Assembly (NCBI RefSeq): GCF_003298505.1
Contig: NZ_QNGB01000008.1
Coordinates: 1-64,000 of the forward strand
Source of the DNA: Roseovarius sp. TE539
GTDB taxonomy: Bacteria; Pseudomonadota; Alphaproteobacteria; Rhodobacterales; Rhodobacteraceae
Length of the DNA stretch: 64,000 nt
Direction of reading: 5' to 3'
This document shows positions 33,446 through 42,923 of this stretch, one piece after another (positions within the stretch are counted from its first letter, which is position 1; each line of letters begins with the position of its first letter). The notes under the pieces were generated by a model, which was not told the origin of the DNA, did no database searches, and saw nothing but the letters and a program-made list of their open reading frames with translations. Position numbers and translations under genes: made by a program.

Positions 33446-36130
33446 TCACTGTGCGGCCAGGCGCGCCTCAAGCGGAAGCGATACGCGAAAAGCCGCGCCG
33501 CCCTGTCCCGGAAGGTATGTTATCGTGCCACCAAGCCGCGCCATGATCTCGCGGCAGATCGCGAGGCCAAGCCCGGCCCCCGACGCCTTCAGATCACCGA
33601 CCCGGGAGAATTTTTCAAAGATCACATCCTGATGGTCCATCGCGATGCCGCTTCCGTTGTCGATGAAATCGACGATCAATATGCCATTGTCATTCTTCGC
33701 GGAGATCGAAAGTTCGGGCTCCTGCGCGTCACAGTATTTCCGCGCGTTGGTGATCAGGTTGATGAAGACCTGCGCGAGACGATCCAGATCTGTGTGAAGA
33801 TGTATGTCCTCGGTGGATCTGTCGCGGTGAATCCTGAGCGCCTCGGTCGTGCCGCCAGTCGCGGCCACGGCGCGGTCCAGCATCGCCGAAAGACTGCCAT
33901 GCTGATTGTTGAGTGTCACCTGGCCGCTTTCCAGGACGCTGAGCATCAGAAGATCGTCGAGCAGGCGGGTAAGGCGAACGGTCTCGTCATGGATGATCGA
34001 AGCATACTTGGCCTGGTCGGACGCGCTCAGTTCCTCGGTGTCGCGAAGGATTTCCGAAAATGCCCTGATCGAGGTCATCGGGGTGCGCAATTCATGACTG
34101 ACCTGGCTGAGAAAAGCATCCTTCTGAACCGAAAGCTGGGTCAGCTTCTGGTTCGCTTCGCGCAGTTGCCGTGCGGTACGCGCCTGTTCCTCGGACTTGG
34201 CCTCGAGCCGATTGGAATATTCCATGATCTGGGCAGTTTCATCGGCCACCGCCATCAGATCCTCGACCGAAACCGTGGCGCCGCCCATGATCTGTGAAAC
34301 CATCGCGTGGGCTGTGGCCGCGCCAACGGATCCGGAAAGTTCGCGCTCGAGGTCCTGAAGGAAGTCCGGAGACGGTTCGGGCAGGTAACCGCCGATACCT
34401 TGCCTCCGGGCCGCTGCCGAGAAGAAGGCCTGCGCATCCCTTGCCCCGATGATCCGTTGCGACATAATCAGCAGGTCCTCGCTCTGTGCGAGGCCCCCGG
34501 TCCAGCTTCCCCGCGTCCCCGAATGCTGAAACACGTTGACGAACTGCGCCCCTTGCAGACGCTCGATCGGGCGCGGGAAGCTCAACAGTGATACTATTAT
34601 GAATGCCGCAGTGTTGAGCAGCATGCTCCACATCACGGCATGAACAACCCCGTCCATTCCGGCGGCCCCGAAAAGAGCTTGCGGTCGCAACCAGCTGAAT
34701 CCGAAAAGGCCGTGATCCAGAACAGTCTGTGGCAGAACCACCGAGGGCCCGAACGACGGCAGGAACAGGCAGTAGAGCCAGATCACGAACCCTGCAAGCA
34801 ACCCCGCCAGAGCCCCGGCTCGGGTCGCGCCGCGCCAGAACAGCCCGCCCATGAGCGCCGGCAGGAACTGCGCCACGCCGGCGAAGGAGACCAGCCCGAT
34901 CGCGGCCAGCGCCGTGCCTCCGCCAGACACCCGGAAATAGAGATATCCCAGCACGACAACCCCGGCGATGGACAGTCGCCGGGCCCGCAAGGCGACACTG
35001 CGCACATCCCCCGAGACCATGGCCGACCCACCGGTCGCATACAGCCAGATCGGCATCACGATATGGTTGGACACCATCGTGGAAAGCGCGATGGCCGCAA
35101 CGATCACCATGGACGTGGCCGAAGAGAACCCGCCAAGAAACGAAAGGATCGCCAGCCCGTCCTGACCGGCCAGGAGTGGCAGAGTGAGAACGAACATGTC
35201 CGGGTTGGCCGCGCTCGGGAGAAGATCAAGCCCGACCGCGGCGATCGGAACAACGAACAGGCTCATCAGCATCACGTATGCCGGAAAGGCCCATGACGCG
35301 GTACGCAGGTGGCGCTCGTCCTCGTTTTCCACAACCATGACCTGAAACATGCGCGGCAGGCAGAGAAACGCCGCCGCCGCCAGCATCGTAAGCCCCACCC
35401 AGCGGCTGCCCGGCACCCGCCATTCGGCTATCTCGGACGCATCAATGCGCGCCAGCGTCGCCGAGATCCCGTCACTCATCCCCCAGACAACGAAGGCCCC
35501 GACCGCCAGCAGCGCGAACAGCTTGACCACCGCCTCGAGCGCAATGGCCATGACGACACCGTGATGACGCTCGTTCGCGTCAAGGTTTCGGGTGCCGAAG
35601 AGAATGGTGAAAAGCGTGAGCCCCACCGCCACCAGAAGCGCGGTGGAATCCCGGTCCGGCACAACGGTGGTGGTCAGGTCGTTGCGGGCGAAGGTGGCGA
35701 CCGAAAGGGTCACGGATTGAAGTTGCAGGGCGATATAAGGGGTCGTTCCGATCACCGCCAGAAGCGTGACAAAGACGGCCAGGAGGTTGGACTTTCCATA
35801 GCGCGAAGAAATCATGTCGGCGATGGAGGTGATACGCTGGCTGCGCCCGATCCGCACCATCTTGCGAAGGGTCCACCACCAACCGATCATCACCAGCGTC
35901 GGCCCCAGGTAGATCGTCAGATATTCAAGCCCCGAACGCGCGGCAAAGCCGACGGCGCCGTAGAACGTCCAGGCCGTGCAATATATCGACAGTGAAAGCG
36001 TGTAGACAATCGGCGAGCGAAGCCACGTTATGCGCCCTGCGCGCGCCGCACGGTCCGCCGCGAACGCGACCGCAAAAAGCAGCGCAACGTATAGGATGCA
36101 GACCACGACAAGAAGATTGAGTGTCGCCAT
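33446..36130 (-). CDS. Sodium/solute symporter-domain histidine kinase
   Basis: 894 residues. About thirteen membrane helices of SSS/PutP type (about 1-560) are fused to a coiled linker and a kinase: the phosphoaccepting His679 in SHELRTPMTSIR, N-box NLITNARKY, G1 DNGSG and G2 GAGLGLA. The layout matches CrbS/CbrA kinases, which couple substrate passage or sensing to two-component signalling; CrbS controls acetyl-CoA synthetase. It overlaps the small membrane gene upstream (ATGA). The nearby ScfR regulator and acs gene make acetate or a related acid the best candidate signal. Confidence 0.9.
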   Translation of the reverse strand: MATLNLLVVVCILYVALLFAVAFAADRAARAGRITWLRSPIVYTLSLSIYCTAWTFYGAVGFAARSGLEYLTIYLGPTLVMIGWWWTLRKMVRIGRSQRITSIADMISSRYGKSNLLAVFVTLLAVIGTTPYIALQLQSVTLSVATFARNDLTTTVVPDRDSTALLVAVGLTLFTILFGTRNLDANERHHGVVMAIALEAVVKLFALLAVGAFVVWGMSDGISATLARIDASEIAEWRVPGSRWVGLTMLAAAAFLCLPRMFQVMVVENEDERHLRTASWAFPAYVMLMSLFVVPIAAVGLDLLPSAANPDMFVLTLPLLAGQDGLAILSFLGGFSSATSMVIVAAIALSTMVSNHIVMPIWLYATGGSAMVSGDVRSVALRARRLSIAGVVVLGYLYFRVSGGGTALAAIGLVSFAGVAQFLPALMGGLFWRGATRAGALAGLLAGFVIWLYCLFLPSFGPSVVLPQTVLDHGLFGFSWLRPQALFGAAGMDGVVHAVMWSMLLNTAAFIIVSLLSFPRPIERLQGAQFVNVFQHSGTRGSWTGGLAQSEDLLIMSQRIIGARDAQAFFSAAARRQGIGGYLPEPSPDFLQDLERELSGSVGAATAHAMVSQIMGGATVSVEDLMAVADETAQIMEYSNRLEAKSEEQARTARQLREANQKLTQLSVQKDAFLSQVSHELRTPMTSIRAFSEILRDTEELSASDQAKYASIIHDETVRLTRLLDDLLMLSVLESGQVTLNNQHGSLSAMLDRAVAATGGTTEALRIHRDRSTEDIHLHTDLDRLAQVFINLITNARKYCDAQEPELSISAKNDNGILIVDFIDNGSGIAMDHQDVIFEKFSRVGDLKASGAGLGLAICREIMARLGGTITYLPGQGGAAFRVSLPLEARLAAQ

Positions 36131-36411
36131 CAGGGTCGCTCCGGCGGGTCGCCCTGATGCGTGTCATCGTCCTGGTCGTCGTCCAGGTGGCGCGATATGA
36201 CAGCCGAAAGCCCGGCCAGCCCCGCCCACACCACGAAAAGGTAAAGCATTACGCTGCTGGTGCGGGTCGGTGCCTCGGGCGTACCCTGCCAGAGCAACGG
36301 AACCGAGAACAGTATCGCGCCCAGGAACGGCAACAAGCGTGCCGCGTCCTTGAGGCGCCTGCGCCGGTATGTCCGGCGCTGAAGAAAGACGGGCCCGGCC
36401 TCGCCGCTCAT
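36130..36411 (-). CDS. Small membrane protein coupled to SSS kinase
   Basis: 93 residues with a basic N-terminus (RRTYRRRRLKD), two hydrophobic helices (about 25-42 and 54-74) and an Asp-rich tail (DDDQDDDTHQGD). Four-base overlaps with both the response-regulator gene upstream and the kinase gene downstream show obligate co-expression. No known family. It may be an accessory subunit of the symporter-kinase, by analogy with small DUF4212-type partners of SSS transporters; I do not see clear DUF4212 sequence. Confidence 0.75.
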   Translation of the reverse strand: MSGEAGPVFLQRRTYRRRRLKDAARLLPFLGAILFSVPLLWQGTPEAPTRTSSVMLYLFVVWAGLAGLSAVISRHLDDDQDDDTHQGDPPERP

Positions 36412-36776
36412 GGCCCGGCCAGCGCCCTTACTGCATGAAGCACGTCCGCGTTGGAGAACGGCTTGGTCATGTATCGGCTGACCCCGGCGCGCTCGGCCAT
36501 CTCGCGATCCTTGACCTGACCACGCGCCGTGAGCATGAGAACCGAAATCTCCCCATAATCGGGATCGGCACGGATCTGTTCGAGGATCTCGTACCCGCTC
36601 TTGCCCGGCAGCATGACGTCGAGAATTATGAGGTCCGGATCGTGTTCACGGACCGCCCGGATCGCGTCATGACCGTTGGAATGAGTTTTCACCTGCCACC
36701 CGTCACGGGCAAGAATGAAACTTATTGCCTCGATGATGTTCGGCTCGTCTTCGATAAGAAGAACAGTGTTTCCCAT
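36408..36776 (-). CDS. Single-domain response regulator
   Basis: 122 residues, a lone REC domain: acidic pair Glu9/Asp10-Glu11, phosphoacceptor Asp53 (IILDVMLPG), Thr in LMLTAR and Lys in MTKPFS. No output domain, so it acts by protein contact or as a phosphotransfer intermediate. It is the first gene of the coupled trio ending in the SSS-histidine kinase and is the obvious cognate receiver. Confidence 0.9.
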   Translation of the reverse strand: MGNTVLLIEDEPNIIEAISFILARDGWQVKTHSNGHDAIRAVREHDPDLIILDVMLPGKSGYEILEQIRADPDYGEISVLMLTARGQVKDREMAERAGVSRYMTKPFSNADVLHAVRALAGP

Positions 36777-36848
36777 TCAATCGGCCTCCCCTCCGATCAA
36801 ATGCGCGGGCTGTGCGCCGGACCACTATCGTCAAAGGCACGCTGACTG

Positions 36849-38165
36849 TCAAAACCCGTCCTGCGTGATCGAAGGCTCGCGTCTTGCCGCGCAATCGCCC
36901 CGCGGGCAGATACGGCAACTTGTCCCGACTTCCTCCGGTTCTTGGGCCATGTCGTGGCCCTGACGATCCGGCATGAGAAGCATGTAACTTCTCAGGATCG
37001 GGGCAGAATTGTATCGAGCCGCGGCCACGGGTTCGGCCACCGCCACGGCGGTGACCGGTTCCACCGCCCTGCCGGCCTGCCTGATGCGCAGGCAGAACGG
37101 AATCTGCGGTTGTGCCAGCGCGCGGAAAAGGGGCCACGCGGGGCACGCACCGGCCATGCGTGACACCGCAAAGTCATCGAAGGGCTTGTGCATGATGAGG
37201 GTTCCGGAGGCATCACAGACCAGAAGGCCGGTGGGCCCCGCGGCCTCGGACGGCAGCATCGCAAGGCGCCGCAACATGCAAGGAAGATCCACGCCGAAAT
37301 GCATGGCCAGTTCCGCCGGGTCGACACCACTGACCGCGATTGCAGAAATCAGTGGCTTCAGGGGCACCCTGCCGGCATCCGCCTGGTACCGGTTGAGAAT
37401 GTCATGCGCTATCTTGAGCGCCGGTGCGGATTTCAGCAACCTGTCTTTCGCCAGGAGCTGGTCCACCCTTTCTTCATCCTTGCCATCCGGTGCCTCCAGC
37501 GATGGAAAGTGGTAGCCGTGCGCGTCCAGGAAGGCGTCCACTTCATCCTGCGGAGACTTTATGTCGGCCTCGGTGCCGGGGGCGGCATCAAGGTAACGCA
37601 CGAGGGATTCTGCACCTTCCGCCAGCCGCTGACTGTCCTCGTTGATATTGCGGTGGAACCGCGCCTGCCACTCCGCCTCGAGCGACCGCGTGTCGGCGAG
37701 GATCGAGGCGGTGGATCGGATCGCGGTCACGACCGACAGAACTTCATGCAGCGACTCGGCCAGATGCGGATCATGCGCCAGACGGTCGGTCAGGGACTCC
37801 ACGCTGCGCTCGAGTTCCACATTCCGGCGATGAGTGTCGGTCAGCAGCTGCGCCCATCCCGGAAACCGCCCGGCGAATTCCTCGACACTGTCCAGTTCGA
37901 CACCTCGCGATTCCTGGTCGCCAGCCGCCTCGCGCAACCCCGCGACAAGGGTCGCTTCGGCGCCCTCCGAGATCACCGACGGATCGACATCAAGCACTCC
38001 GGCGATGCGGAGCAGAAGCTTGCCGCCGATTCGGCGCCTGTTATGCTCGATCAGATTGAGATACGAGGCCGAAATCCCGACCTCCCGCGCAAGATCGGTC
38101 TGCCTCATGCCGGCAAGCTGACGCCGATCCCGGATCCGGCTCCCTGCGATTGAACTCCCGGTCAT
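36849..38165 (-). CDS. ScfR/RamB-type short-chain fatty-acid regulator (XRE family)
   Basis: 438 residues from ATG 38165, with AGAGGA six bases upstream. N-terminal XRE helix-turn-helix (about 8-62: QTDLAREVGISASYLNLIEHN), a helical middle, an IrrE/ImmA-like DUF955 region and a C-terminal DUF2083 domain ending in a Cys cluster CRICPRGDC. This is the architecture of RamB, MccR and ScfR, which control acetate or propionate metabolism, sensing acyl-CoA-type signals. Divergent from the ABC importer-acs genes over a 217-bp AT-rich gap. Confidence 0.88.
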   Translation of the reverse strand: MTGSSIAGSRIRDRRQLAGMRQTDLAREVGISASYLNLIEHNRRRIGGKLLLRIAGVLDVDPSVISEGAEATLVAGLREAAGDQESRGVELDSVEEFAGRFPGWAQLLTDTHRRNVELERSVESLTDRLAHDPHLAESLHEVLSVVTAIRSTASILADTRSLEAEWQARFHRNINEDSQRLAEGAESLVRYLDAAPGTEADIKSPQDEVDAFLDAHGYHFPSLEAPDGKDEERVDQLLAKDRLLKSAPALKIAHDILNRYQADAGRVPLKPLISAIAVSGVDPAELAMHFGVDLPCMLRRLAMLPSEAAGPTGLLVCDASGTLIMHKPFDDFAVSRMAGACPAWPLFRALAQPQIPFCLRIRQAGRAVEPVTAVAVAEPVAAARYNSAPILRSYMLLMPDRQGHDMAQEPEEVGTSCRICPRGDCAARREPSITQDGF

Positions 38166-38382
38166 GAAATTTCCTCTGGGATTCAAGAGGCTTCCGCCAC
38201 GTCATGGAAAGAATTTTACAAATCCTAACATATCGCTGTTGAGATTTTTACAAAAAAAATCTTCTGCATGAGGTGGTTGTTGAGAATTTTTCTTTCGTCC
38301 TGCATGATCCCTTTGCACATCAGTGCGATCTGGAAGGCGCAGAGGAGGCGGCTTCCACGAATTTTTTAACGGGAGGATATCC
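38166..38382. promoter_or_regulatory. Divergent control region with direct repeats
   Basis: This gap is much more AT-rich than its surroundings. It holds the direct repeat TGTTGAGATTTTT (38237-38249) and TGTTGAGAATTTTT (38278-38291), 41 bases apart (about four helical turns), plus two TTTTACAAA-like words (38213-38222 and 38246-38255). These are candidate binding sites for the ScfR-type regulator, controlling itself and the ABC-acs operon. GGGAGGA before 38383 is the importer's ribosome-binding site. Confidence 0.5.
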
Positions 38383-39735
38383 ATGTCCAAAACTAACCTG
38401 ACCCGCCGCGGCGTGCTCAAGACCAGTGCCATCGCGGGCGCCGGTCTCGCCGTGCCGACAATCTTCACGGCCTCGTCGGCATCGGCCTTCACCAACGAGC
38501 CGATGGGAAGCACCGTGACCCTTGGTTTCAACGTGCCGCAATCGGGCCCCTATGCGGATGAGGGCGCCGACGAGCTGCGTGCATACGAACTTGCGGTCGA
38601 GCACCTCAATGGTGGTGGCGACGGCGGGATGATGAACACCTTCAGTTCCAAGGAGCTGCAGGGCAACGGCATCCTTGGCAAGAAGGTCGAATACGTCACC
38701 GGCGACACGCAGACGAAATCGGACGCCGCTCGCGCCTCGGCCAAGTCGATGATCGAGAAGGACGGCGCCATCATGATCACCGGCGGATCAAGCTCGGGCG
38801 TGGCCGTGGCCGTCCAGGCGCTGTGCCAAGAGGCCGGCGTCATCTTCATGGCCGGTCTCACCCACTCGAACGACACCACCGGCAAGGATCGCAAGGCCAA
38901 CGGCTTCCGCCACTTCTTCAACTCCTACATGTCCGGAGCGGCGCTGGCGCCGGTGCTGGCGGCCGAGTACGGCACCGACCGCAAGGCCTATCACCTGACA
39001 GCGGACTACAACTGGGGCTACACCACCGAGGAAGCCGTGCGCGCCTCCACCGAAGCTCTCGGCTGGGAAACCGTGAACGCGGTCAAGACGCCGCTGACGG
39101 CCACGGACTTCTCGGCCTACATCACGCCGGTCCTGCAGTCGGGCGCCGACACGCTGGTCCTGAACCACTATGGCGGCAACATGGTGAACTCGCTCACCAA
39201 CGCCGTGCAGTTCGGCCTGCGCGACAAGCAGGTGAACGGCAAGGATTTCCAGATCGTCGTTCCGCTCTATTCGCGCCTGATGGCGCGTGGCGCCGGCGCC
39301 AACGTGAAGGGCATCTTCGGTTCGACCAACTGGCACTGGTCACTTCAGGACGAAGGCTCCAAGGCGTTCGTCAAGTCGTTCGGCGAAAAGTACGGGTTCC
39401 CGCCAAGCCAGGCGGCGCACACCACCTATGTGCAGACGCTTCTCTATGCCGACGCCGTGCAGCGCGCGGGCTCCTTCGCGCCCTGTGCCGTGGCCGAGGC
39501 GCTGGAAGACTACGAGTTCGACGGCCTGGGCAACGGCCCGACGCTTTATCGCGCCGACGACCACCAGTGCTTCAAGGACGTTCTGGTCGTGAAGGGCAAG
39601 GAGAACCCGCAATCCGAGTTCGACCTGCTCGAGATCGTCGAAGTGACCCCGGTGGAACAGGTCACCTATCCGCCGGATCACCCGCAGATGGGCGGTGCCG
39701 ACGCGACGCTGGGCACCTGCAACAACGGCGCCTGA
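38383..39735 (+). CDS. LivK-type ABC transporter substrate-binding protein
   Basis: 450 residues from ATG 38383. The N-terminus has a twin-arginine-like signal (LTRRGVLK then a hydrophobic stretch, cleavage near SASA, residue 35). The mature part is a type 1 periplasmic-binding fold of the HAAT (branched-chain amino acid/urea/amide) class: LGFNVPQSGPYADEGADE near the start of the domain. Residues DYNWGYT and GSTNWHW are landmarks. First gene of a six-gene cluster ending in acs, so a short-chain organic acid is as likely as an amino acid. A strong mRNA hairpin follows it. Confidence 0.88.
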   Translation: MSKTNLTRRGVLKTSAIAGAGLAVPTIFTASSASAFTNEPMGSTVTLGFNVPQSGPYADEGADELRAYELAVEHLNGGGDGGMMNTFSSKELQGNGILGKKVEYVTGDTQTKSDAARASAKSMIEKDGAIMITGGSSSGVAVAVQALCQEAGVIFMAGLTHSNDTTGKDRKANGFRHFFNSYMSGAALAPVLAAEYGTDRKAYHLTADYNWGYTTEEAVRASTEALGWETVNAVKTPLTATDFSAYITPVLQSGADTLVLNHYGGNMVNSLTNAVQFGLRDKQVNGKDFQIVVPLYSRLMARGAGANVKGIFGSTNWHWSLQDEGSKAFVKSFGEKYGFPPSQAAHTTYVQTLLYADAVQRAGSFAPCAVAEALEDYEFDGLGNGPTLYRADDHQCFKDVLVVKGKENPQSEFDLLEIVEVTPVEQVTYPPDHPQMGGADATLGTCNNGA

Positions 39736-39750
39736 TAGAGCGCCTTTTCA

Positions 39751-39777
39751 CGGGGCGGGCCACCCTGGCCCGCCCCG
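39751..39777 (+). other. Intercistronic hairpin after binding-protein gene
   Basis: CGGGGCGGGCCA and TGGCCCGCCCCG form a perfect 12-pair stem with a three-base loop, with no U-run after it. Such hairpins between a binding-protein gene and permease genes often protect the upstream mRNA from 3' decay and raise the binding protein's relative level. Confidence 0.6.
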
Positions 39778-39825
39778 ACATCGCGCCGTCGCGGCGCCTT
39801 CCCAAAACTCCGTAGAGGCAGACCG

Positions 39826-40857
39826 ATGGAAGCAATCATCCTGCAAATTCTCAATGGCCTGGACAAGGGCTCGGCCTATGCGCTGATCGCTCTCGGGCTG
39901 ACCCTGATCTTCGGCACACTGGGCGTTGTGAACTTCGCGCACGGCGCCCTTTTCATGATCGGCGCCTTCTGTGCGGTCACCCTCAGCCGCATCCTCACCG
40001 CGTCCCGCACGGTCATCGACGAGACCAAGACCGATTTCCTCGGCAACCCGCTGAAAGTGGATGTCCCGCATGTCTACGACTGGTTCGGGGAAGCGGCAGG
40101 CGCGACAATCATCGACTGGGCGGTCCCGCTTTCGATTCTCTTTGCCATTCCGGTCATGATGCTGATCGGCCTGATCATGGAACGCGGCCTGATCAAGCAC
40201 TTCTACAGCCGCCCCCATGCCGACCAGATCCTCGTGACCTTTGGCCTTGCCATCGTCCTGCAGGAGATCATCAAGTATTTCTATGGCGCCAATCCGATCC
40301 CGACGCCGGCTCCGGATGCCTTCCGTGGATCGTTCGATTTCGGCGCCGCCCTCGGCTTCGATCCCAATGTCATCATCTATCCCTACTGGCGGCTGGTCTA
40401 CTTCGCCTTCGCCGCGGTGATCATCGGAGCGGTCTTTGCCTTCCTCCAGTTCACCACCTTCGGCATGGTCGTCCGCGCCGGCATGGCGGACCGTGAAACC
40501 GTCGGACTGCTGGGCATCGACATCGACAAACGCTTCACCCTGATGTTCGGACTCGCCGCAGCGGTGGCGGGGCTTGCCGGTGTCATGTATGCGCCGATCA
40601 ACTCGCCCAATTATCACATGGGCATGGATTTCCTGGTTCTCAGCTTCGTGGTTGTCGTCGTCGGAGGCATGGGCTCGCTGCCCGGTGCGGTCGCGGCGGG
40701 CTTCCTGCTGGGCATTCTCGAAAGCTTCGCGTCGATGGGCGCGGTGCTGGAGGTCCTGCCGGGCATCAACCAGATCATTATATACCTTGTGGCGATCATC
40801 ATCCTGCTCACCCGTCCGCGGGGGCTGATGGGCCGCAAAGGCGTCATGGAGGAATAA
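39826..40857 (+). CDS. LivH-type ABC transporter permease
   Basis: 343 residues, start with AGAGGCAGACCG upstream. Begins with the conserved QILNGLDKGSAYALIALGLTLIFG of LivH permeases (partly quoted; residues 6-29) and has about eight membrane helices; the ATPase-contact loop is near VRAGMADRETVGLLGID. A roughly 45-residue polar insert (about 60-100) makes it longer than LivH of E. coli (308). Four bases separate it from the second permease gene. Confidence 0.9.
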   Translation: MEAIILQILNGLDKGSAYALIALGLTLIFGTLGVVNFAHGALFMIGAFCAVTLSRILTASRTVIDETKTDFLGNPLKVDVPHVYDWFGEAAGATIIDWAVPLSILFAIPVMMLIGLIMERGLIKHFYSRPHADQILVTFGLAIVLQEIIKYFYGANPIPTPAPDAFRGSFDFGAALGFDPNVIIYPYWRLVYFAFAAVIIGAVFAFLQFTTFGMVVRAGMADRETVGLLGIDIDKRFTLMFGLAAAVAGLAGVMYAPINSPNYHMGMDFLVLSFVVVVVGGMGSLPGAVAAGFLLGILESFASMGAVLEVLPGINQIIIYLVAIIILLTRPRGLMGRKGVMEE

Positions 40858-40860
40858 ACC

Positions 40861-42066
40861 ATGCTCGGACTGAACAAGAAAGACCTCAAACTGCTGCTGA
40901 TCGTGGCTGTCCTGGCCATCCTTGCGCCATTCATCCTGAACCCCTTCCCCGAAGACAGCGCGATGGCGCAATTCAACGCCGGGTATCCGGACCTGATGCA
41001 ACGCTTCGTGATCTTCGGCATCTTCGCCATCGGGTTCAACATCCTGTTCGGTCTGACCGGCTACCTCAGCTTCGGACATGCCGCCTTCCTCGGGGTGGGG
41101 TCCTACGCCGCAATCTGGATGATGAAACTGCTGACCATGAACGTGATCCCGGCCATAATGCTGTCGGTCCTTTTCGCCGGTCTCTTCAGCCTGATCGTCG
41201 GGTGGATCTCACTGCGCCGATCCGGCATCTACTTCGCCATCCTGACGCTGGCCTTCGCGCAGATGTCCTATTCGCTGGCCTACTCGGTGCTGACACCTAT
41301 CACCGGCGGAGAAACCGGCCTGCAGCCCAAGGTCACCGATCCGCGAATTCTCGACGGCACGCTGCCGCAGGGTGAAACGGCGCGGGCGAATATCTTCGGC
41401 TTGGAGATGAACTCCAGCTACGATCTCATTGTCGGAGGGTGGCTCTTCACCTTCAACGTGGGGTACTACATCGCGGCGATCGCCATGCTGGCAAGCTTCT
41501 ACGTGGCGATCCGGATCTTCCGTTCACCTTTCGGCACCATGCTTCGCGCAGTGAAGTCGAACCAGACGCGCATGTACTACACTGGTCTCAACGCGAAGCC
41601 CTACACGCTGGCGGCCTTCGTGATCTCGGGCATGTATGCCGGTCTTGCCGGAGGGCTTCTGGTCGCGATGGACACGCAGGCGGGCGCCGAGCGGATGTTC
41701 TGGACCGCGTCCGGCGAGGTGGTGCTCATGACCATCCTTGGCGGCGCCGGCACGTTGATCGGCCCTGTACTGGGTGCGGGCCTGATCAAGTACATGGAGA
41801 ACATCCTTTCCAAGATCAACAAGGACATCCTGCACCAGTGGTTCGCGTTCCTGCCCGACGGGCTTGAGGATTTCATCATCACGATCGTATATCCCTTCAT
41901 CGGGAAGGGCTGGCACCTGACACTGGGCCTGATCTTCATGGGCGTGGTCATCTTCCTGCCCGGCGGTCTGGTTGAAGGGGGACAACGCATCGCGCGTCTC
42001 TTCCGCGGCAAGAAGGCCAAGGAGAGCGACTCCGACAAGTCCACCCAATCCACCCCTGCGGAATAA
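40861..42066 (+). CDS. LivM-type ABC transporter permease
   Basis: 401 residues, about ten hydrophobic helices. The LivM hallmark [18 protein letters not shown] lies at about 65-82 and the EAA-like loop at [21 protein letters not shown] (landmark, about 222-242). The C-terminus ends in a charged Lys/Ser tail. Pairs with the LivH-type protein to form the membrane channel. Confidence 0.9.
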   Translation: MLGLNKKDLKLLLIVAVLAILAPFILNPFPEDSAMAQFNAGYPDLMQRFVIFGIFAIGFNILFGLTGYLSFGHAAFLGVGSYAAIWMMKLLTMNVIPAIMLSVLFAGLFSLIVGWISLRRSGIYFAILTLAFAQMSYSLAYSVLTPITGGETGLQPKVTDPRILDGTLPQGETARANIFGLEMNSSYDLIVGGWLFTFNVGYYIAAIAMLASFYVAIRIFRSPFGTMLRAVKSNQTRMYYTGLNAKPYTLAAFVISGMYAGLAGGLLVAMDTQAGAERMFWTASGEVVLMTILGGAGTLIGPVLGAGLIKYMENILSKINKDILHQWFAFLPDGLEDFIITIVYPFIGKGWHLTLGLIFMGVVIFLPGGLVEGGQRIARLFRGKKAKESDSDKSTQSTPAE

Positions 42067-42078
42067 GGAGAAGCACCG

Positions 42079-42834
42079 ATGGGTATTCTCGAAGTCAAGA
42101 ACGTCAACAAGCGCTTCGGCGGTCTGCAGGCCCTGGGTGACGTCAACCTCAGCGTCGAGGAAGGAAGCGTTCATGCAATCATCGGCCCCAACGGGGCTGG
42201 CAAGTCCACGCTCCTCAACTGCCTGATCGGCAAACTCATCCCCGATACCGGCAGCGTGATGTTCGATGGTCAGAGCGTTCTGGGGCGCAAACCCTACGAG
42301 ATCAACCAGATGGGTATCTCTCGCGTCTTCCAGACGCCGGAAATATTCGGGGATCTCACGGTTCTGGAAAACATGATGATCCCGATCTTCGCCAAGCGTG
42401 ACGGCGCGTTCCGGATGCATGCCATCGAAAGCACGGAAAGGGAATCCGGGATCATTGAACAGGCCGAACAGATGCTGGAAAGCCTGAACATGGCCGACCA
42501 GCGGCACAACCATTCGGCATCGATGTCGCGCGGCAACAAGCGCCGGCTCGAGATCGGGATGTGCCTTGCCCAGAACCCGCGCCTTCTGCTGCTGGACGAG
42601 CCGACCGCGGGAATGGCGCGCGCCGATACCAACAATACAATCGACCTTCTGAAGCAGATCAGCGACGATCGCGATATTACCATCGCGATCATCGAGCACG
42701 ACATGCATGTCGTGTTCAGCCTTGCCAACCGGATCACGGTTCTGGCGCAGGGCACACCGCTGGTCGAGGATACGCCCGACAAGATCAAGGGTCATCCGAA
42801 GGTTCGCGAGGCTTACCTCGGCGAAAGTGCCTGA
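42079..42834 (+). CDS. LivG-type ABC transporter ATPase
   Basis: 251 residues. Walker A GPNGAGKST (about 35-43), signature MSRGNKRRLE (about 150-159, an atypical S-R-G-N form in place of LSGGQ), Walker B LLLDEPTAGM, H-loop IEHDM. AAGGAGAAG precedes the start. The LivG-specific NxIIG-F region and C-terminal helix are present. Powers the importer together with the LivF-type subunit. Confidence 0.9.
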   Translation: MGILEVKNVNKRFGGLQALGDVNLSVEEGSVHAIIGPNGAGKSTLLNCLIGKLIPDTGSVMFDGQSVLGRKPYEINQMGISRVFQTPEIFGDLTVLENMMIPIFAKRDGAFRMHAIESTERESGIIEQAEQMLESLNMADQRHNHSASMSRGNKRRLEIGMCLAQNPRLLLLDEPTAGMARADTNNTIDLLKQISDDRDITIAIIEHDMHVVFSLANRITVLAQGTPLVEDTPDKIKGHPKVREAYLGESA

Positions 42835-42923
42835 CACGGTTCCGCCGGTTCATCGGGCAAGCCCCCGGAAACCGGCGCCACTAAAAGAGGTCCCGGCAAA
42901 TGTACGGGACGGGAGAGAGAAAA

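Noticed and set aside
38200..38300. CRISPR-like array from the AT-rich repeats
   Set aside because: Only two short copies, no regular spacers and no cas genes in the window.
39748..41079. 443-codon open frame antisense to the LivH/LivM permease genes
   Set aside because: Composition is His/Asp/Glu/Gln-rich low complexity, expected from the complement of a GC-rich membrane protein gene; the plus strand encodes a clear permease.
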